Origin: Prochlorococcus sp. HOT208_60m_813I02
GTDB taxonomy: Bacteria > Cyanobacteriota > Cyanobacteriia > PCC-6307 > Cyanobiaceae
Direction: 5' to 3'
Length of the DNA stretch: 64,000 bases
NCBI GenBank assembly: GCA_002025865.1
Contig: MWOR01000020.1
Coordinates: 1 to 64,000, forward strand
In this document: positions 29,067 through 39,016 of the stretch, in pieces
Numbering within the stretch: position 1 is the first letter of the stretch
Layout of the letters: each line of letters opens with the position of its first letter
Translations under genes and position numbers: made by a program
Notes under the pieces: generated by a model
Database searches by the model: none
What the model was told of the DNA's origin: nothing
What the model saw: only the letters and a program-made list of their open reading frames with translations

Positions 29067-30337
29067 ATCCTAACTCCAAGGGAGTTGAAATTCTTTCTAT
29101 TGGAACAGAGCTACTCTTAGGAAATATTATAAATACAAATGCTCAATGGATTTCTGAACAGTTATCTCAATTAGGCTTAAATCACTTTAGGCAATCGACT
29201 GTAGGTGATAATTGTGATCGAATTATAAAAGTAATTCAAGAAATATCGAAAAGAAGTAATCTTCTAATTACAACTGGTGGCTTGGGACCCACCCCAGATG
29301 ACTTAACTACTGAAGCAATAGCCAAATCTTTTAATGTAACTCTTTTTGAAAGACCGCACTTATGGGATGAAATTAAACAAAAACTGTCAACCTCAAAACT
29401 CCAGGACGATTCATCTAGCTTAAGGAGACAATGTCTCTTCCCAAAAAATGCTCAAATAATTAATAACCCTAGGGGAACTGCCCCAGGAATGATATGGGAA
29501 CCAATAAAAGGATTTACTATTCTTACTTTCCCTGGAGTACCAAGTGAAATGAAAACTATGTGGAAAGAGACGGCGTGTGATTTCATTAAAACCAAATTCT
29601 CAGATAATTATTCCTTTTATTCAAATACTCTTAAATTTGCAGGTATTGGAGAATCTAGTGTTGCAGAAAAAATTAATGATCTATTAAATCTTAAAAACCC
29701 GACTGTTGCTCCATATGCAAACTTAGGAGAGGTTAAACTAAGAATCACAGCGCGAGCAAAGAATCATCTAGAAGCAAAAAATATAATTAAACCTGTAAAA
29801 GAAAAATTAAAAAAAGATTTTTCGAAATTTATTTTTGGAGAGGATAATGATACTCTTCCAAGCGTTTTAATAAAAGAATTAACCGAGAGGAACCAAACTA
29901 TTGTTTTTGCTGAATCCTGCACCGGAGGCCTTCTATCTTCATCACTAACATCAATATCAGGCTCATCTAAAGTTTTTAAAGGTAGTATAGTTTCCTACAG
30001 TAATGAGCTAAAAAATTCATTATTACATATTTCTGAAGAGAAGCTTACAAAATATGGAGCAGTTTCTGAAGAAGTTTGTGAGTCCATGGCAATTAATGTT
30101 AAAGAGAATTTAGGAGCAGATTGGGCAATTGCAATTAGTGGAATAGCTGGTCCTAACGGAGGCAGTCAAGATAAACCGGTTGGACTTGTCTATATATCAA
30201 TTTCTGGACCGAATAATCATATAACTAATATAAAAAAACTATTTAACTCAACCCGAAATAGAGTAGAAATTCAAACACTAAGTGTAAATGTCTGTTTGAA
30301 CAGCCTAAGATTAATCCTATTATCGAATAGTAAGTAA
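29063..30337 (+). CDS. cinA: CinA-like protein (competence/damage inducible)
   Basis: A 424-residue two-domain protein. The N-terminal MoCF-like domain shows [20 protein letters not shown] and [16 protein letters not shown]. The C-terminal CinA/PncC domain shows [25 protein letters not shown] and [17 protein letters not shown], matching nicotinamide mononucleotide amidases. The likely role is pyridine nucleotide recycling; the competence link comes from other bacteria. Confidence 0.95.
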   Translation: MNPNSKGVEILSIGTELLLGNIINTNAQWISEQLSQLGLNHFRQSTVGDNCDRIIKVIQEISKRSNLLITTGGLGPTPDDLTTEAIAKSFNVTLFERPHLWDEIKQKLSTSKLQDDSSSLRRQCLFPKNAQIINNPRGTAPGMIWEPIKGFTILTFPGVPSEMKTMWKETACDFIKTKFSDNYSFYSNTLKFAGIGESSVAEKINDLLNLKNPTVAPYANLGEVKLRITARAKNHLEAKNIIKPVKEKLKKDFSKFIFGEDNDTLPSVLIKELTERNQTIVFAESCTGGLLSSSLTSISGSSKVFKGSIVSYSNELKNSLLHISEEKLTKYGAVSEEVCESMAINVKENLGADWAIAISGIAGPNGGSQDKPVGLVYISISGPNNHITNIKKLFNSTRNRVEIQTLSVNVCLNSLRLILLSNSK

Positions 30338-30350
30338 CTATTTTTACAAA

Positions 30351-31757
30351 TTGAGTCAAGATACCTTATTTGATAAAGTTTGGGATTTACACAAAGTTTC
30401 AAGACTTCCAGGTGGATCTGATCAAATATTTATTGGTCTTCACCTTATCCATGAAGTTACAAGTCCTCAAGCATTTGGCGCTTTAAAAGACAAAAACTTA
30501 AAAGTTAAATTCCCTGATAGAACTGTTGCTACCGTTGATCATATTGTGCCAACAGACAATCAGAGCAGGCCTTTCAAAGATAATCTCGCTGAACAGATGA
30601 TTGAAACACTTGAGAAGAATTGCTTAGAACATAAAATAAGATTTTTTAATATTGGTAGTGGTAATCAAGGAATAGTTCATGTAGTAGCACCAGAATTAGG
30701 GCTTACTCAGCCAGGAATGACAATTGCTTGCGGAGATTCTCATACTTCAACTCATGGAGCTTTTGGGTCAATCGCTTTTGGGATAGGTACAAGTCAAGTA
30801 AGAGATGTTCTTGCCACCCAAACTATAGCCATGAACAAATTGAAAGTGAGGCAAATTTGGTGCGACAATAAATTATCTAGTGGGGTTTATGCTAAGGATT
30901 TAGTACTTAATATCATTAATGAACTTGGTGTAAAGGCTGGGGTAGGTTTTGCATATGAATTCGCAGGGCCTGCTATAAATGCATTATCAATGGAAGAAAG
31001 GATGACTATATGTAATATGTCAATTGAAGGAGGGGCAAGATGCGGCTACATAAACCCTGATGAAAAGACCTTTAGTTACATTAAAAATAAATTATGCGCA
31101 CCAAAAAACGAGCATTGGGAAAAAGCGCTCACATGGTGGAAATCATTAAAAAGCGATGAAAATTCAATTTATGATGATGTAATTAAAATAGATGCTTCTA
31201 AAATAGAACCAACTGTTACCTGGGGGATTACTCCGGGCCAAAGTATAGGAATTAATCAACAAATCCCTCTTTTAGATGAATTGTCACCGAATGACAAATT
31301 AGTTGCTGAAGAGGCTTATGAATATATGAGTTTCAATCCAGGACAATCAATAAAAAATGTTCCAGTAGATGTTTGTTTCATAGGCAGTTGCACAAATGGG
31401 CGAATCAGTGACTTGAGAATTGCAGCTAAAGTATTAAAAGACAGAAAAGTATATAAGAATGTAAAAGCATTTGTAGTGCCTGGTTCAGAAAAAGTTGCCA
31501 ATAAAGCAAAACAAGAAGGTCTTGATAAGATATTTAAGGATTCTGGATTTCAATGGAGAGAGCCTGGCTGCTCAATGTGTTTAGCAATGAATTCAGATAA
31601 GCTAATAGGTAATCAAGTTAGTGCTAGTTCTAGTAATAGAAATTTCAAAGGGAGGCAGGGATCTCCTAGCGGAAGAACACTACTCATGAGTCCAGCAATG
31701 GTTGCTGCTGCTGCAATTAATGGAAAAGTCAGTGACGTTCGAGAATTTATAAACTAA
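30351..31757 (+). CDS. leuC: 3-isopropylmalate dehydratase large subunit
   Basis: A 468-residue aconitase-family subunit for leucine synthesis, with a TTG start. The 4Fe-4S cysteines are in [14 protein letters not shown] and [34 protein letters not shown] is the substrate-binding signature. It overlaps leuD by one base and lies 13 bases after cinA, so glyA-cinA-leuC-leuD looks like one operon. Confidence 0.98.
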   Translation: MSQDTLFDKVWDLHKVSRLPGGSDQIFIGLHLIHEVTSPQAFGALKDKNLKVKFPDRTVATVDHIVPTDNQSRPFKDNLAEQMIETLEKNCLEHKIRFFNIGSGNQGIVHVVAPELGLTQPGMTIACGDSHTSTHGAFGSIAFGIGTSQVRDVLATQTIAMNKLKVRQIWCDNKLSSGVYAKDLVLNIINELGVKAGVGFAYEFAGPAINALSMEERMTICNMSIEGGARCGYINPDEKTFSYIKNKLCAPKNEHWEKALTWWKSLKSDENSIYDDVIKIDASKIEPTVTWGITPGQSIGINQQIPLLDELSPNDKLVAEEAYEYMSFNPGQSIKNVPVDVCFIGSCTNGRISDLRIAAKVLKDRKVYKNVKAFVVPGSEKVANKAKQEGLDKIFKDSGFQWREPGCSMCLAMNSDKLIGNQVSASSSNRNFKGRQGSPSGRTLLMSPAMVAAAAINGKVSDVREFIN

Positions 31758-32380
31758 TGAAATCCGATTTCACACCACCAATTGGAAAAATTACACAAAT
31801 AGACGGGCAATGTATCTCTTTGATTGGTAACGACATTGATACAGATCGAATAATTCCGGCGCGATTCTTGAAGTGTGTTAACTTTGACTCATTAGGTGAA
31901 TCTGTTTTTGAGGACGATAGAGAAACTTTAAAGGGAAAGCATCCTTTCGATCAAGAGGAAAACAAAAATGCCACGATACTAATTGTTAATAGCAATTTTG
32001 GATGTGGTTCCAGCAGAGAACATGCCCCTCAAGCACTTATGAGATGGGGCATAAAAGCGATCATAGGAGAGAGTTTTGCCGATATTTTTTATAGTAACTG
32101 TATTGCAATAGGAATACCATGTTTTACACTCCCCAAAAAAGCTATAGAGGAAATTCAAAAAAATGAGGATAATAAATTTTTATTTTTAGAAATTGATCTG
32201 AAAAAAGCCTTAGCAAAATCAAAAGATTTAAATTTCAATCTTGAGATTAAGGAAAGCTCAAGAAAAATGTTTTTATCAGGAGAATGGGATGCTACTTCAA
32301 CACTACTTGAGAATGAAAATTTAATAGAAAATAAATTTAACCAATTACCTTATATAACATTTAATACTAATTTGGTTTAG
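31757..32380 (+). CDS. leuD: 3-isopropylmalate dehydratase small subunit
   Basis: A 207-residue swivel-domain subunit that pairs with LeuC. It contains NDIDTDRIIPARFL and the active-site loop NFGCGSSREHAPQALMRWG. The start overlaps the leuC stop, fitting equal production of both subunits. It ends flush against the convergent DUF3769 gene. Confidence 0.97.
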   Translation: MKSDFTPPIGKITQIDGQCISLIGNDIDTDRIIPARFLKCVNFDSLGESVFEDDRETLKGKHPFDQEENKNATILIVNSNFGCGSSREHAPQALMRWGIKAIIGESFADIFYSNCIAIGIPCFTLPKKAIEEIQKNEDNKFLFLEIDLKKALAKSKDLNFNLEIKESSRKMFLSGEWDATSTLLENENLIENKFNQLPYITFNTNLV

Positions 32381-34375
32381 CTATTTAAATCCATATAGGC
32401 TAAAAGAAATACCTCCTGCTTGATTATGAGGTTGATAAAAAATACCAAATTCATAGGATCTTTTTTTCCAATTTAAGGAAATTTTAGAATCTATAAATTC
32501 ACCATAATCATCTGAATCATTTGTTAAGTTCAAAGTCCCAAAACTTGTGAGAATGATCGGTCCATATAATTGCTGATCAAAAGAAATATCTAAGGTGAAG
32601 TCCTCATAATTCTGATCAAACTTAAAAACACTTTCACCACTATCAAATTTATAGAAAGGTAAGATACTTAATCGCGTATAGTCAAAAGTTTTATTTTTAA
32701 AATTACCAAATATTAATTCTGGGCCTATACCTAACCCTAAATATTCTTGATGATCTCCATTTTCATAGAAAGAATATGATGCTTCTAATCTTGTATTAAG
32801 ACTTAAGCCTTTTGTGATTGGTTCAGGAATGTACTTATATGAAATATCAATGGATTTTTTTTTAGAGTCTCGAATAATAATTGGAAAATTCTGATCAAGA
32901 GAATAAAACAAATTACCTTTAAGGTTAGTTACCAAATTTTTAGTATTCAATGCCTCTGCTGTTATGTTGGCCAAATCTAAAGATAAAAATTCTGTCTTTT
33001 TAATACCATCAACAATCCAAGTATTTTCTTTTTGCAATTTTGAACCATAACCTGAGTAAATTTCTGCTTCACCCAATGAACCATTCCAAACCCTCTCTCT
33101 ATAAATTCCATAAAAGCTTTTATCCCATTTTGTACCTAAAAAATTAATATCTTTACTCAATTTAGTTTTCAATCTAAATGCATCTGAAAATTTATTTAAA
33201 TCAAGAGAATTTAAATTCTTGTCTATTTCTAAATCCCAATTTTTTATTGTGCCTTTTATCTTGGATTTTAGAGCAAAATAATCTTCAAAACTAGCATCTC
33301 TCTGAACCCTATCTGAATTGATTGATTCGTTCTTCTTTACAAAACTTTTTGTATACCCTTTTAATGACCTCTGAATTAGAAATTGCGGCTCTAAATCGAG
33401 AACAAAATTATCTGAAATATCTATAGAGTTGAATTTCCTACCAATGAAATACCCATCCTTCTCTGAATTTTCATATCCTAAATCCCACCTATTTGCAAAG
33501 TCAAAGAATTCTCCAGACTTTGTTAACTTTCTATCTCCAAGCCAAAATGGAATTGAGACTTTTTCTTCAAATATTAAATAGTTTATTGATGACTTAAATC
33601 GTAATTTCTCAGCTTCAGGAATAACTTTTAATGAATTAATGGCTAATTTAACCTGTTTCGATTCAAGTAAATCATTACTAAATACAGCCTTCTTGCTTTC
33701 CCATGTTTGGCCATCTATTGATATTTCATCAGTAAAAAATAACCAATTTTCAACTTTGCTAGGAGTATTTAAAACTTCTTTTTTTTTAAATTCAAGTAAA
33801 TTTTCTATCTCATTTAAGTTTGATACGCTGAAATTTGACGATAAGTCATCAATCAATGTATTGGTATTAATAAATCCCTCAACATCTAATAAATACCCTT
33901 TTTCACTAATAAAACCATACTCTAGTTGTTCAGCTTTGAAAAATTGATCCCCTATTTCCAAAGATATATTCCCTTTAGCACTAATTTTTTTATTTAACTT
34001 ATCGTAAATTAAAGTATCTGCTTTAAGCCGTTTGCCTTTATAAGCAACGGATACATTACCCTCTGCATAAATAACATCATTTATTTCAGACTGTTTATCA
34101 GATTGTATTATTAACTCCTTTTGCTTTTCAGCTTTAGCCACTAAAAATAAATCAAGATTTGTCTGTAATAAATTTAAATGCGAATTATTATCTTGAGAAA
34201 TATTTGGAGTATTTGATAAATTCTGTCCAGTATCAATTATTGACCAAATCAGTTTGGTATTTTTATTAATGTTATCTTTATTAATTTTTGCAAATTCAGC
34301 TGATTCTGATGGCTGAATAAAATTAATAAAAAGAAAAGAGAAAAATATTACTTTTTTTGATATACCTGAAATCAA
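32381..34375 (-). CDS. DUF3769 outer-membrane protein, LptD-like
   Basis: A 664-residue protein with an N-terminal signal-like segment (VIFFSFLFINFIQPSESA). An OstA/LptA-like region at about residues 95-160 (DVIYAEGNVSVAYKGKRLKADTL, AKGNISLEIGDQFFKAEQLEY) is followed by a long C-terminal part with alternating aromatic beta strands ending SFSLYGFK, with terminal aromatic-rich strand as in outer-membrane barrels. This is the architecture of the cyanobacterial LptD counterpart, which would insert lipopolysaccharide into the outer membrane. Function is inferred from architecture. Confidence 0.82.
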   Translation of the reverse strand: MISGISKKVIFFSFLFINFIQPSESAEFAKINKDNINKNTKLIWSIIDTGQNLSNTPNISQDNNSHLNLLQTNLDLFLVAKAEKQKELIIQSDKQSEINDVIYAEGNVSVAYKGKRLKADTLIYDKLNKKISAKGNISLEIGDQFFKAEQLEYGFISEKGYLLDVEGFINTNTLIDDLSSNFSVSNLNEIENLLEFKKKEVLNTPSKVENWLFFTDEISIDGQTWESKKAVFSNDLLESKQVKLAINSLKVIPEAEKLRFKSSINYLIFEEKVSIPFWLGDRKLTKSGEFFDFANRWDLGYENSEKDGYFIGRKFNSIDISDNFVLDLEPQFLIQRSLKGYTKSFVKKNESINSDRVQRDASFEDYFALKSKIKGTIKNWDLEIDKNLNSLDLNKFSDAFRLKTKLSKDINFLGTKWDKSFYGIYRERVWNGSLGEAEIYSGYGSKLQKENTWIVDGIKKTEFLSLDLANITAEALNTKNLVTNLKGNLFYSLDQNFPIIIRDSKKKSIDISYKYIPEPITKGLSLNTRLEASYSFYENGDHQEYLGLGIGPELIFGNFKNKTFDYTRLSILPFYKFDSGESVFKFDQNYEDFTLDISFDQQLYGPIILTSFGTLNLTNDSDDYGEFIDSKISLNWKKRSYEFGIFYQPHNQAGGISFSLYGFK

Positions 34376-34397
34376 TTTAAGAATTTAATTAAAAAAA

Positions 34398-34526
34398 CTA
34401 ATCTTGAGGACTTTCTAGATCTTTTCTGTTTGGGGTTCTTGTTGGGTCACTTGCTAAAAATCCGAAAAGAAATATTCCAACAAAGAAAAAGACGATAGTG
34501 TAAACAGAAATTTTTAAGGCGAGCAT
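34398..34526 (-). CDS. psbI: Photosystem II reaction centre protein I
   Basis: A 42-residue minus-strand ORF. It starts [12 protein letters not shown], has one transmembrane helix ([12 protein letters not shown]) and then [14 protein letters not shown], the standard PsbI sequence. PsbI is a single-helix subunit next to D1 that helps early PSII assembly. It has a slight C-terminal extension (SPQD) compared with the 38-residue form. It sits 22 bases upstream of the DUF3769 gene on the same strand. Confidence 0.97.
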
Positions 34527-34634
34527 AGAATTACAAGAGCTAACAGATTTATATCTTATTAAATTTATAATTAAACCATGGTTTATTGTTTACTTTTTGT
34601 ATTTTTGGTAAATTTTGAAATACTTTAAGGGATA

Positions 34635-34787
34635 CTAATCGTCATGATCATCCCAAGGATCAGTAAGCTTTGCCGCTTTAGGTCCAAAGGCAGTCCAAAG
34701 ACCAAAACTGGTCAATGCTAAAAGTATGGCCAGAATTGTTACAGCTATAGAAACTGCAGGATCTGGAGCAGATGATAAAGTTTGCAT
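34635..34787 (-). CDS. psbN: Photosystem II biogenesis protein N
   Basis: A 50-residue minus-strand ORF. It has an N-terminal helix (AVSIAVTILAILLALTSFGLW) followed by TAFGPKAAKLTDPWDDHDD, the characteristic PsbN end. PsbN is an assembly factor for PSII. It lies back to back with psbH, as in chloroplasts and other cyanobacteria, and 108 bases upstream of psbI. Confidence 0.97.
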   Translation of the reverse strand: MQTLSSAPDPAVSIAVTILAILLALTSFGLWTAFGPKAAKLTDPWDDHDD

Positions 34788-34867
34788 CAATTTTGCTAAG
34801 TTTGTAAACAATTTACGTATTAGTTCTTATACAATAGCGAAATAATATACGATTTTGTGAATTTAAC

Positions 34868-35068
34868 ATGGGTCAAAAAACAGCATTAGGAAGTCTCCTA
34901 AAAGCAATTGGCAATTCAGGTCAAGGAAAAGTTGTACCTGGTTGGGGAGCAGTTCCTGTCATGACAGTAATTGGTCTACTACTTTTGGTTTTCTTAGTTA
35001 TTCTTCTACAGATCTATAACCAATCCCTACTATTACAAGGTTTCTCAGTAGATTGGAACGGAAACTAA
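34868..35068 (+). CDS. psbH: Photosystem II protein H
   Basis: A 66-residue PSII subunit with one helix. It reads [21 protein letters not shown] at the stromal end, then the membrane segment [21 protein letters not shown] and the SVDWNGN tail. It stabilises CP47 and quinone exchange. It is divergent from psbN with about 80 bases between them. Confidence 0.98.
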
Positions 35069-35090
35069 ATTTCTGACAATTTCTCAAAAA

Positions 35091-35130
35091 GTTATTTGGT
35101 TAATTTGAAAATTGCCAAATAATTTTTTTT
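35091..35130 (+). terminator. Rho-independent terminator of psbH
   Basis: TTATTTGG/CCAAATAA stem (with an extra G-T pair) and a 15-nt loop, followed directly by eight T, beginning 23 bases after the psbH stop. Confidence 0.75.
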
Positions 35131-35209
35131 AAAATTTTTGTTTTTAATTAATTAGTTATAGTTTGTGTATATTCATATTTCTCATACAAAAGAGATTTAG
35201 AAATAAAAA

Positions 35210-35812
35210 ATGAAAGAAATATTTTTAATTGGATTAGGAAATCCTGGTAAAAAATACTCAAAAAGTAGACATAATATAGGTTTTTTACTACTTGAAAATT
35301 TTTCGAAAAAATATAATTCAAATTTTTTATTAAAAGATAAGCTTAAAAGTTCCTGCTCAGAATTTCAAATCAATGATTCTAATTTCAGGTTATTTTTACC
35401 AAATACGTTTATGAATAACAGTGGTGATGCTGTCAGAGCAATAGTTGATTGGTACAAAATAAATTTAGATCAGATTTTCATAATAGTCGATGATAAAGAT
35501 CTTCCCCTTGGAACAATAAGATTTAGAAGAAAAGGAAGCTCAGGTGGACATAACGGGCTGAAAAGCATCATTGAAAAATTACAGACACAAAACTTTAAAA
35601 GAATAAGAATTGGTATTGGATCACCTCCTCTAATAGAAGGAAAAAATAATATCAATACCATTTCACATGTATTAGGAAATATTTCTCTAGAAGAAAAATC
35701 AATTTTAGATAAAGTATATAAGAGAGTAATAGAATCACTTGAAAAACTAAATTCTAAAAAAGAAGAAAATATAATTAATGAATTAAATTCTTTTAACAAA
35801 GACCAACCTTAA
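35210..35812 (+). CDS. pth: Peptidyl-tRNA hydrolase
   Basis: A 200-residue Pth that frees tRNA from stalled peptidyl-tRNA. Key parts are GLGNPGKKYSKSRHNIGFLLL (catalytic histidine), PNTFMNNSGDAVRAIVDWYK, VDDKDLPLG (catalytic aspartate) and GSSGGHNGLKSI. The DUF3146 gene starts 3 bases after its stop. Confidence 0.97.
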   Translation: MKEIFLIGLGNPGKKYSKSRHNIGFLLLENFSKKYNSNFLLKDKLKSSCSEFQINDSNFRLFLPNTFMNNSGDAVRAIVDWYKINLDQIFIIVDDKDLPLGTIRFRRKGSSGGHNGLKSIIEKLQTQNFKRIRIGIGSPPLIEGKNNINTISHVLGNISLEEKSILDKVYKRVIESLEKLNSKKEENIINELNSFNKDQP

Positions 35813-35815
35813 GAA

Positions 35816-36073
35816 ATGCGTTCAAAACCTGAAACTATTGCAAATGTAAGTGTTAAGGAATATTGCTTCTCAAAAAAGCAAATTCAGGGGGTTGTGGAAG
35901 CTAGTCAATTTAAATGGACTTTTACATACTCCTTTAACAAAGGTCTATTAAAGGTAAATCCACCGTTAGGAAGAGCATTAATTGAAAATGCCCTATTGAA
36001 ATTTTTACTGAAAAAAGATTATGAATTAGAAACAGGGAATGAATATAAGTTCACTATTTCTGCCAAGTTTTAA
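35816..36073 (+). CDS. DUF3146 cyanobacterial protein
   Basis: An 85-residue protein, beta-rich in appearance (FKWTFTYSFNKGLLKVNPPLGRALIENAL). It resembles the cyanobacteria-restricted DUF3146 family; no function is known. It is tightly linked to pth, and its end overlaps the convergent RuvX-like gene by 20 bases. Confidence 0.75.
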   Translation: MRSKPETIANVSVKEYCFSKKQIQGVVEASQFKWTFTYSFNKGLLKVNPPLGRALIENALLKFLLKKDYELETGNEYKFTISAKF

Positions 36074-36491
36074 AATCTATATTTTGATTCAAAGTAAACT
36101 TCGTTTTGCAATAATCTTCTAAAATTATCAATGCTGATATCGCATCAAGGTTTTTATTAAGAATAAAAACCTCTCTAGGAATTAAAAACTTCAGACCACT
36201 AATTGGAAAAAGTTCGAAATATCTTGCTTTAGCCCTGTAAGTGGTATTTTTTTCCTCAAAAGTTATTATTTCTTTTTTAAAAAAATATAGTTTTTCTCTA
36301 ATTTCGTTACTGGTAGTACCATTGCCAATAATAATTTGTGATATTTCCTCAGCGCCAATTAAATGTCTGACATAATTCTCTAGTAATTCACTTTTAAGAA
36401 TAATCGCTTTATAAACTTTTTTTTCACTTATTTCAGCTAGTACTAAGCCGCATTTACTTTTCCCAGGATCAATAGTTATAACTCTAGGCAT
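36054..36491 (-). CDS. RNase H-fold (RuvX/YqgF-like) protein
   Basis: A 145-residue protein starting RVITIDPGKSKCGLVLAE, the first strand and catalytic-type aspartate of the YqgF/RuvC-like RNase H fold. IIIGNGTTSNEIRE and the C-terminal NLDAISALIILEDY fit the same fold, with a candidate second acidic residue. A nuclease or resolvase role is inferred. It abuts the DUF3084 gene with no gap, so the pair is probably co-expressed. Confidence 0.72.
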   Translation of the reverse strand: MPRVITIDPGKSKCGLVLAEISEKKVYKAIILKSELLENYVRHLIGAEEISQIIIGNGTTSNEIREKLYFFKKEIITFEEKNTTYRAKARYFELFPISGLKFLIPREVFILNKNLDAISALIILEDYCKTKFTLNQNIDFKTWQK

Positions 36492-37457
36492 TTAAGATGG
36501 AATCTTTAAAATATTGATTTCAACTACAATGGGTTCTACAGTTTTACTATCTCTCAAAGATACTACTTCTAACTTAAATTTGATATTTTGATTTTTTTGG
36601 AGAAAGTCTCTAATTTTTTTTATAAAATTTCCATTTGTTTTTATTTCACTAACTTGTGATCCTTTTGACTTAATTTCATCCCTTGTTTCTCTAAGCAATG
36701 ATTTAATTTGTAAATCTATTGATTTAAGATTTAAATCACTTTCTCCAAGAATTGAACTTGTAATAACATCTCCTTTTTTGACTATTAATTTATTCTCTAA
36801 TAAATCAGGAGATACAAAAACATAGTTATCACCTTTTAAGACATTTGTTGCTGATTTGATTAGTAAAATCCAGTTACCCCCCTTAGCAGCTATTGTCTCA
36901 ATTTCTGTAATATCACTTGGTCTCCACAAAAGAATATTTTTTGCTTCTTTATTAATTGGAATAACAATTTTCCTAACAAATTTATCAGCTTCATTGTAGA
37001 TTTTTGGAAAGTCTCGTTTTACATTTGAGTTAGAGTTGATTTCAGCTATAAATAAAGTCTGTCCTCTTTTAATAACAACATTTCCTCTTCTAAATTCTTT
37101 AATATTATTTTTTAATTGATTTAACTCCTTTTCTTTTTGAATAATTTTACTTTCAAGTTCCTCTTGCTCTTTCTGTAAAGGGATTAAAGCCTTTTTGCTT
37201 TCATCTAAAGTTTTTTGCAAAAAAGGAATATCAACAAAAAGCCTTTGTCTGAATTCTTCGCTTACTAAAATCAATAACCCTATTGATATTGAACTAATAA
37301 ACCCACCAGTAATAATAGTTATTATGGTTGCTGTTTTTTTCGGTCTTAATTTTAAGATACTAAATCTTGCTTTACCAATCTTTGTTCCAAGAATATCCCC
37401 AAATGGTGCAATTAATCCCCCTAATAATATTAAAAAAACAATTAAAATCCAAGCCAC
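36492..37457 (-). CDS. DUF3084 membrane-anchored coiled-coil protein
   Basis: A 321-residue protein with two N-terminal transmembrane segments (about residues 1-20 and 44-66), a coiled coil at about 85-125 rich in Glu, Lys and Gln, and a beta-rich C-terminal domain. It matches the DUF3084 family of cyanobacteria; function is unknown. It lies just downstream of ntcA on the same strand (about 40 bases). Confidence 0.82.
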   Translation of the reverse strand: MAWILIVFLILLGGLIAPFGDILGTKIGKARFSILKLRPKKTATIITIITGGFISSISIGLLILVSEEFRQRLFVDIPFLQKTLDESKKALIPLQKEQEELESKIIQKEKELNQLKNNIKEFRRGNVVIKRGQTLFIAEINSNSNVKRDFPKIYNEADKFVRKIVIPINKEAKNILLWRPSDITEIETIAAKGGNWILLIKSATNVLKGDNYVFVSPDLLENKLIVKKGDVITSSILGESDLNLKSIDLQIKSLLRETRDEIKSKGSQVSEIKTNGNFIKKIRDFLQKNQNIKFKLEVVSLRDSKTVEPIVVEINILKIPS

Positions 37458-37496
37458 ACTTTTGCATATACTCAGTACATCATAATTTATAATGAA

Positions 37497-38231
37497 TCAA
37501 TTAAATCTTTTTGCAAGAGCAATTGGATCGAACACTGTGATCTTTTTTCTTTCAATATTAAGAAGCCCTGAATCCTTTAAATCTCCTAATAATCTTGTAA
37601 TGGTTACTCTTGTAGAACCAATAGCTTCAGCAATTGCCTGATGTGAAAGCCTTAAATCTATCGTAATACCTTTTTCACCTGCAACTCCAAAGTCTCTACA
37701 AAGGACCATTAAAAAACTTACTAAACGAGAAGACATATCTCTATGAGTAAGAGTTTCTATCATTGTTTCAGTTTGTAGGATCCTACTTGAAAGCCCTTGT
37801 AAAAGTAATAGTCCTACTGATGCATCTTCCTCTATAGCTCTTAAAACAGAATTAGCAGGTGCTGTTATCATTTCAACTCTTGTGAATGCTATGGCATGGT
37901 AAAAACGATCAGATCTATGGCCTGTTAGAAGAGATAAAACACCAAAGAGACTATTCTCTCTTAAAAGAGCAACTGTTATTTCTTCACCTGACTCATAAAC
38001 TCTTGAAAGTCTTACTGCTCCTCTTCTTATAAGATAAACTCTTTCAGCAGGGTCTCCGGGAAAGAATATTGTTTTAGACCTCTCAACCATTTCTGTGCTT
38101 GCACCATCTAGACCTTTAATAACTTCCATTAAAGTTTTATTTATTGGAAAACGTTCTCCAACTGAGTTGATTTTACTTTGTCCGGAATGTTGCGAACTAA
38201 AGCGGTTGAATCCTCTTGAAGCAGGTATCAT
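37497..38231 (-). CDS. ntcA: Global nitrogen regulator NtcA
   Basis: A 244-residue CRP/FNR-family activator that responds to 2-oxoglutarate and turns on nitrogen assimilation genes. The cupin sensory domain includes [35 protein letters not shown]. The C-terminal winged helix-turn-helix [24 protein letters not shown] is identical in style to other NtcA proteins. The first 20 or so residues form a variable tail. A probable autoregulatory site lies upstream, and amt1 in the same window has a matching site. Confidence 0.98.
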   Translation of the reverse strand: MIPASRGFNRFSSQHSGQSKINSVGERFPINKTLMEVIKGLDGASTEMVERSKTIFFPGDPAERVYLIRRGAVRLSRVYESGEEITVALLRENSLFGVLSLLTGHRSDRFYHAIAFTRVEMITAPANSVLRAIEEDASVGLLLLQGLSSRILQTETMIETLTHRDMSSRLVSFLMVLCRDFGVAGEKGITIDLRLSHQAIAEAIGSTRVTITRLLGDLKDSGLLNIERKKITVFDPIALAKRFN

Positions 38232-38251
38232 AAATATCTTGACTATTAAAA

Positions 38252-38293
38252 AATTTAAGGAGCCACCTTGAAATATCTTGTATCAACAGTAAC
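38252..38293 (-). promoter_or_regulatory. Probable autoregulatory NtcA promoter of ntcA
   Basis: On the minus strand GTTACTGTTGATAC (38293-38280) matches GTA-N8-TAC with one change (GTT for GTA). TAAATT (38257-38252) lies 22 bases downstream, the class II distance and the same -10 hexamer as at amt1. The start codon would be only about 14 bases after the predicted transcript start. Confidence 0.7.
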
Positions 38294-38375
38294 AATTTTC
38301 AATTCTTATCAGTTTATCAACAAGCTTTTTTCAGTCAATTTCAAATTGCTTAACCCTTTTTTAAGTAAAATTACA

Positions 38376-38416
38376 CTATATGCAGTGTCATTAGATTCTA
38401 ATTATACTGCATGTAG
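38376..38416. promoter_or_regulatory. 41-bp imperfect dyad upstream of the CobO-like gene
   Basis: The left arm CTATATGCAGT-gtc-ATTAGA and the right arm TCTAAT-tat-ACTGCATGTAG are inverted around one central T. Outer blocks pair over 7 bp plus CTA/TAG, and inner blocks over 6 bp; only three middle positions and one outer position mismatch. It ends 14 bases before the start codon at 38431, so it could be an operator or a hairpin at the ribosome-binding region. Confidence 0.6.
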
Positions 38417-38430
38417 AAAGAATCTAAATA

Positions 38431-39012
38431 ATGGTAATTAGTTCATCTCATATTTATTCCAAAGGTAATTTTGATGTTGTAAAAACAAATCCTGCTAACA
38501 AAATTAACGTAAAAAAATTTTCACAAAACGGACAAATACAAATCTATCAATCTTCATATAGAGGTAGCTACACATCTATCATTAGAGACTCTCTAAGAAA
38601 TGCTGCTCTTGGCAGGAAAGTGCTACTAACACAATTTATGAAAGGAGGGGTGAATCAAGGGGTTGATCATGCAGTAAAGCTATGCGGTAATTTAACCTGG
38701 ATAAGATCATCACATTCCTTTGATCAATATAATTCTGAAGCAATTGAAAATAATAAAAATTTAAAAAAATCTATTCATGAATCTATTACTGAATTATGGA
38801 ATTTTTGTAAAAGAGAACTACAGTCTGGAGAAAATGACCAAATCATACTTGATGAGATTTTTTTAGCTATTGACATGAGAATTATCGATAAAGATGATTT
38901 GATTTCAACACTTGAAAACCGATTTATATCAGGAGATGTAATCCTTACTGGTACAGATATACCTAAAGATTTATTATTAATGGCCAACCAAGTTACCGAA
39001 CTTCGCTCATAA
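38431..39012 (+). CDS. CobO/BtuR-like P-loop protein with degenerate Walker A
   Basis: A 193-residue protein that resembles ATP:corrinoid adenosyltransferases in its core: RNAALGRKVLLTQFMKGGVNQG and the Walker B-like QIILDEIFLAIDMRIID, then TGTDIPKDLLLMANQVTELR. The P-loop, normally GNGKGKTT, reads SSYRGSYTS, so the catalytic lysine and glycine pattern are gone and normal ATP use is doubtful. A polar N-terminal extension of about 35 residues precedes it. It is followed after 4 bases by dcd and then thyX. It may be a regulatory or corrinoid-binding relative rather than an active transferase. Confidence 0.75.
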   Translation: MVISSSHIYSKGNFDVVKTNPANKINVKKFSQNGQIQIYQSSYRGSYTSIIRDSLRNAALGRKVLLTQFMKGGVNQGVDHAVKLCGNLTWIRSSHSFDQYNSEAIENNKNLKKSIHESITELWNFCKRELQSGENDQIILDEIFLAIDMRIIDKDDLISTLENRFISGDVILTGTDIPKDLLLMANQVTELRS

Positions 39013-39016
39013 AACA

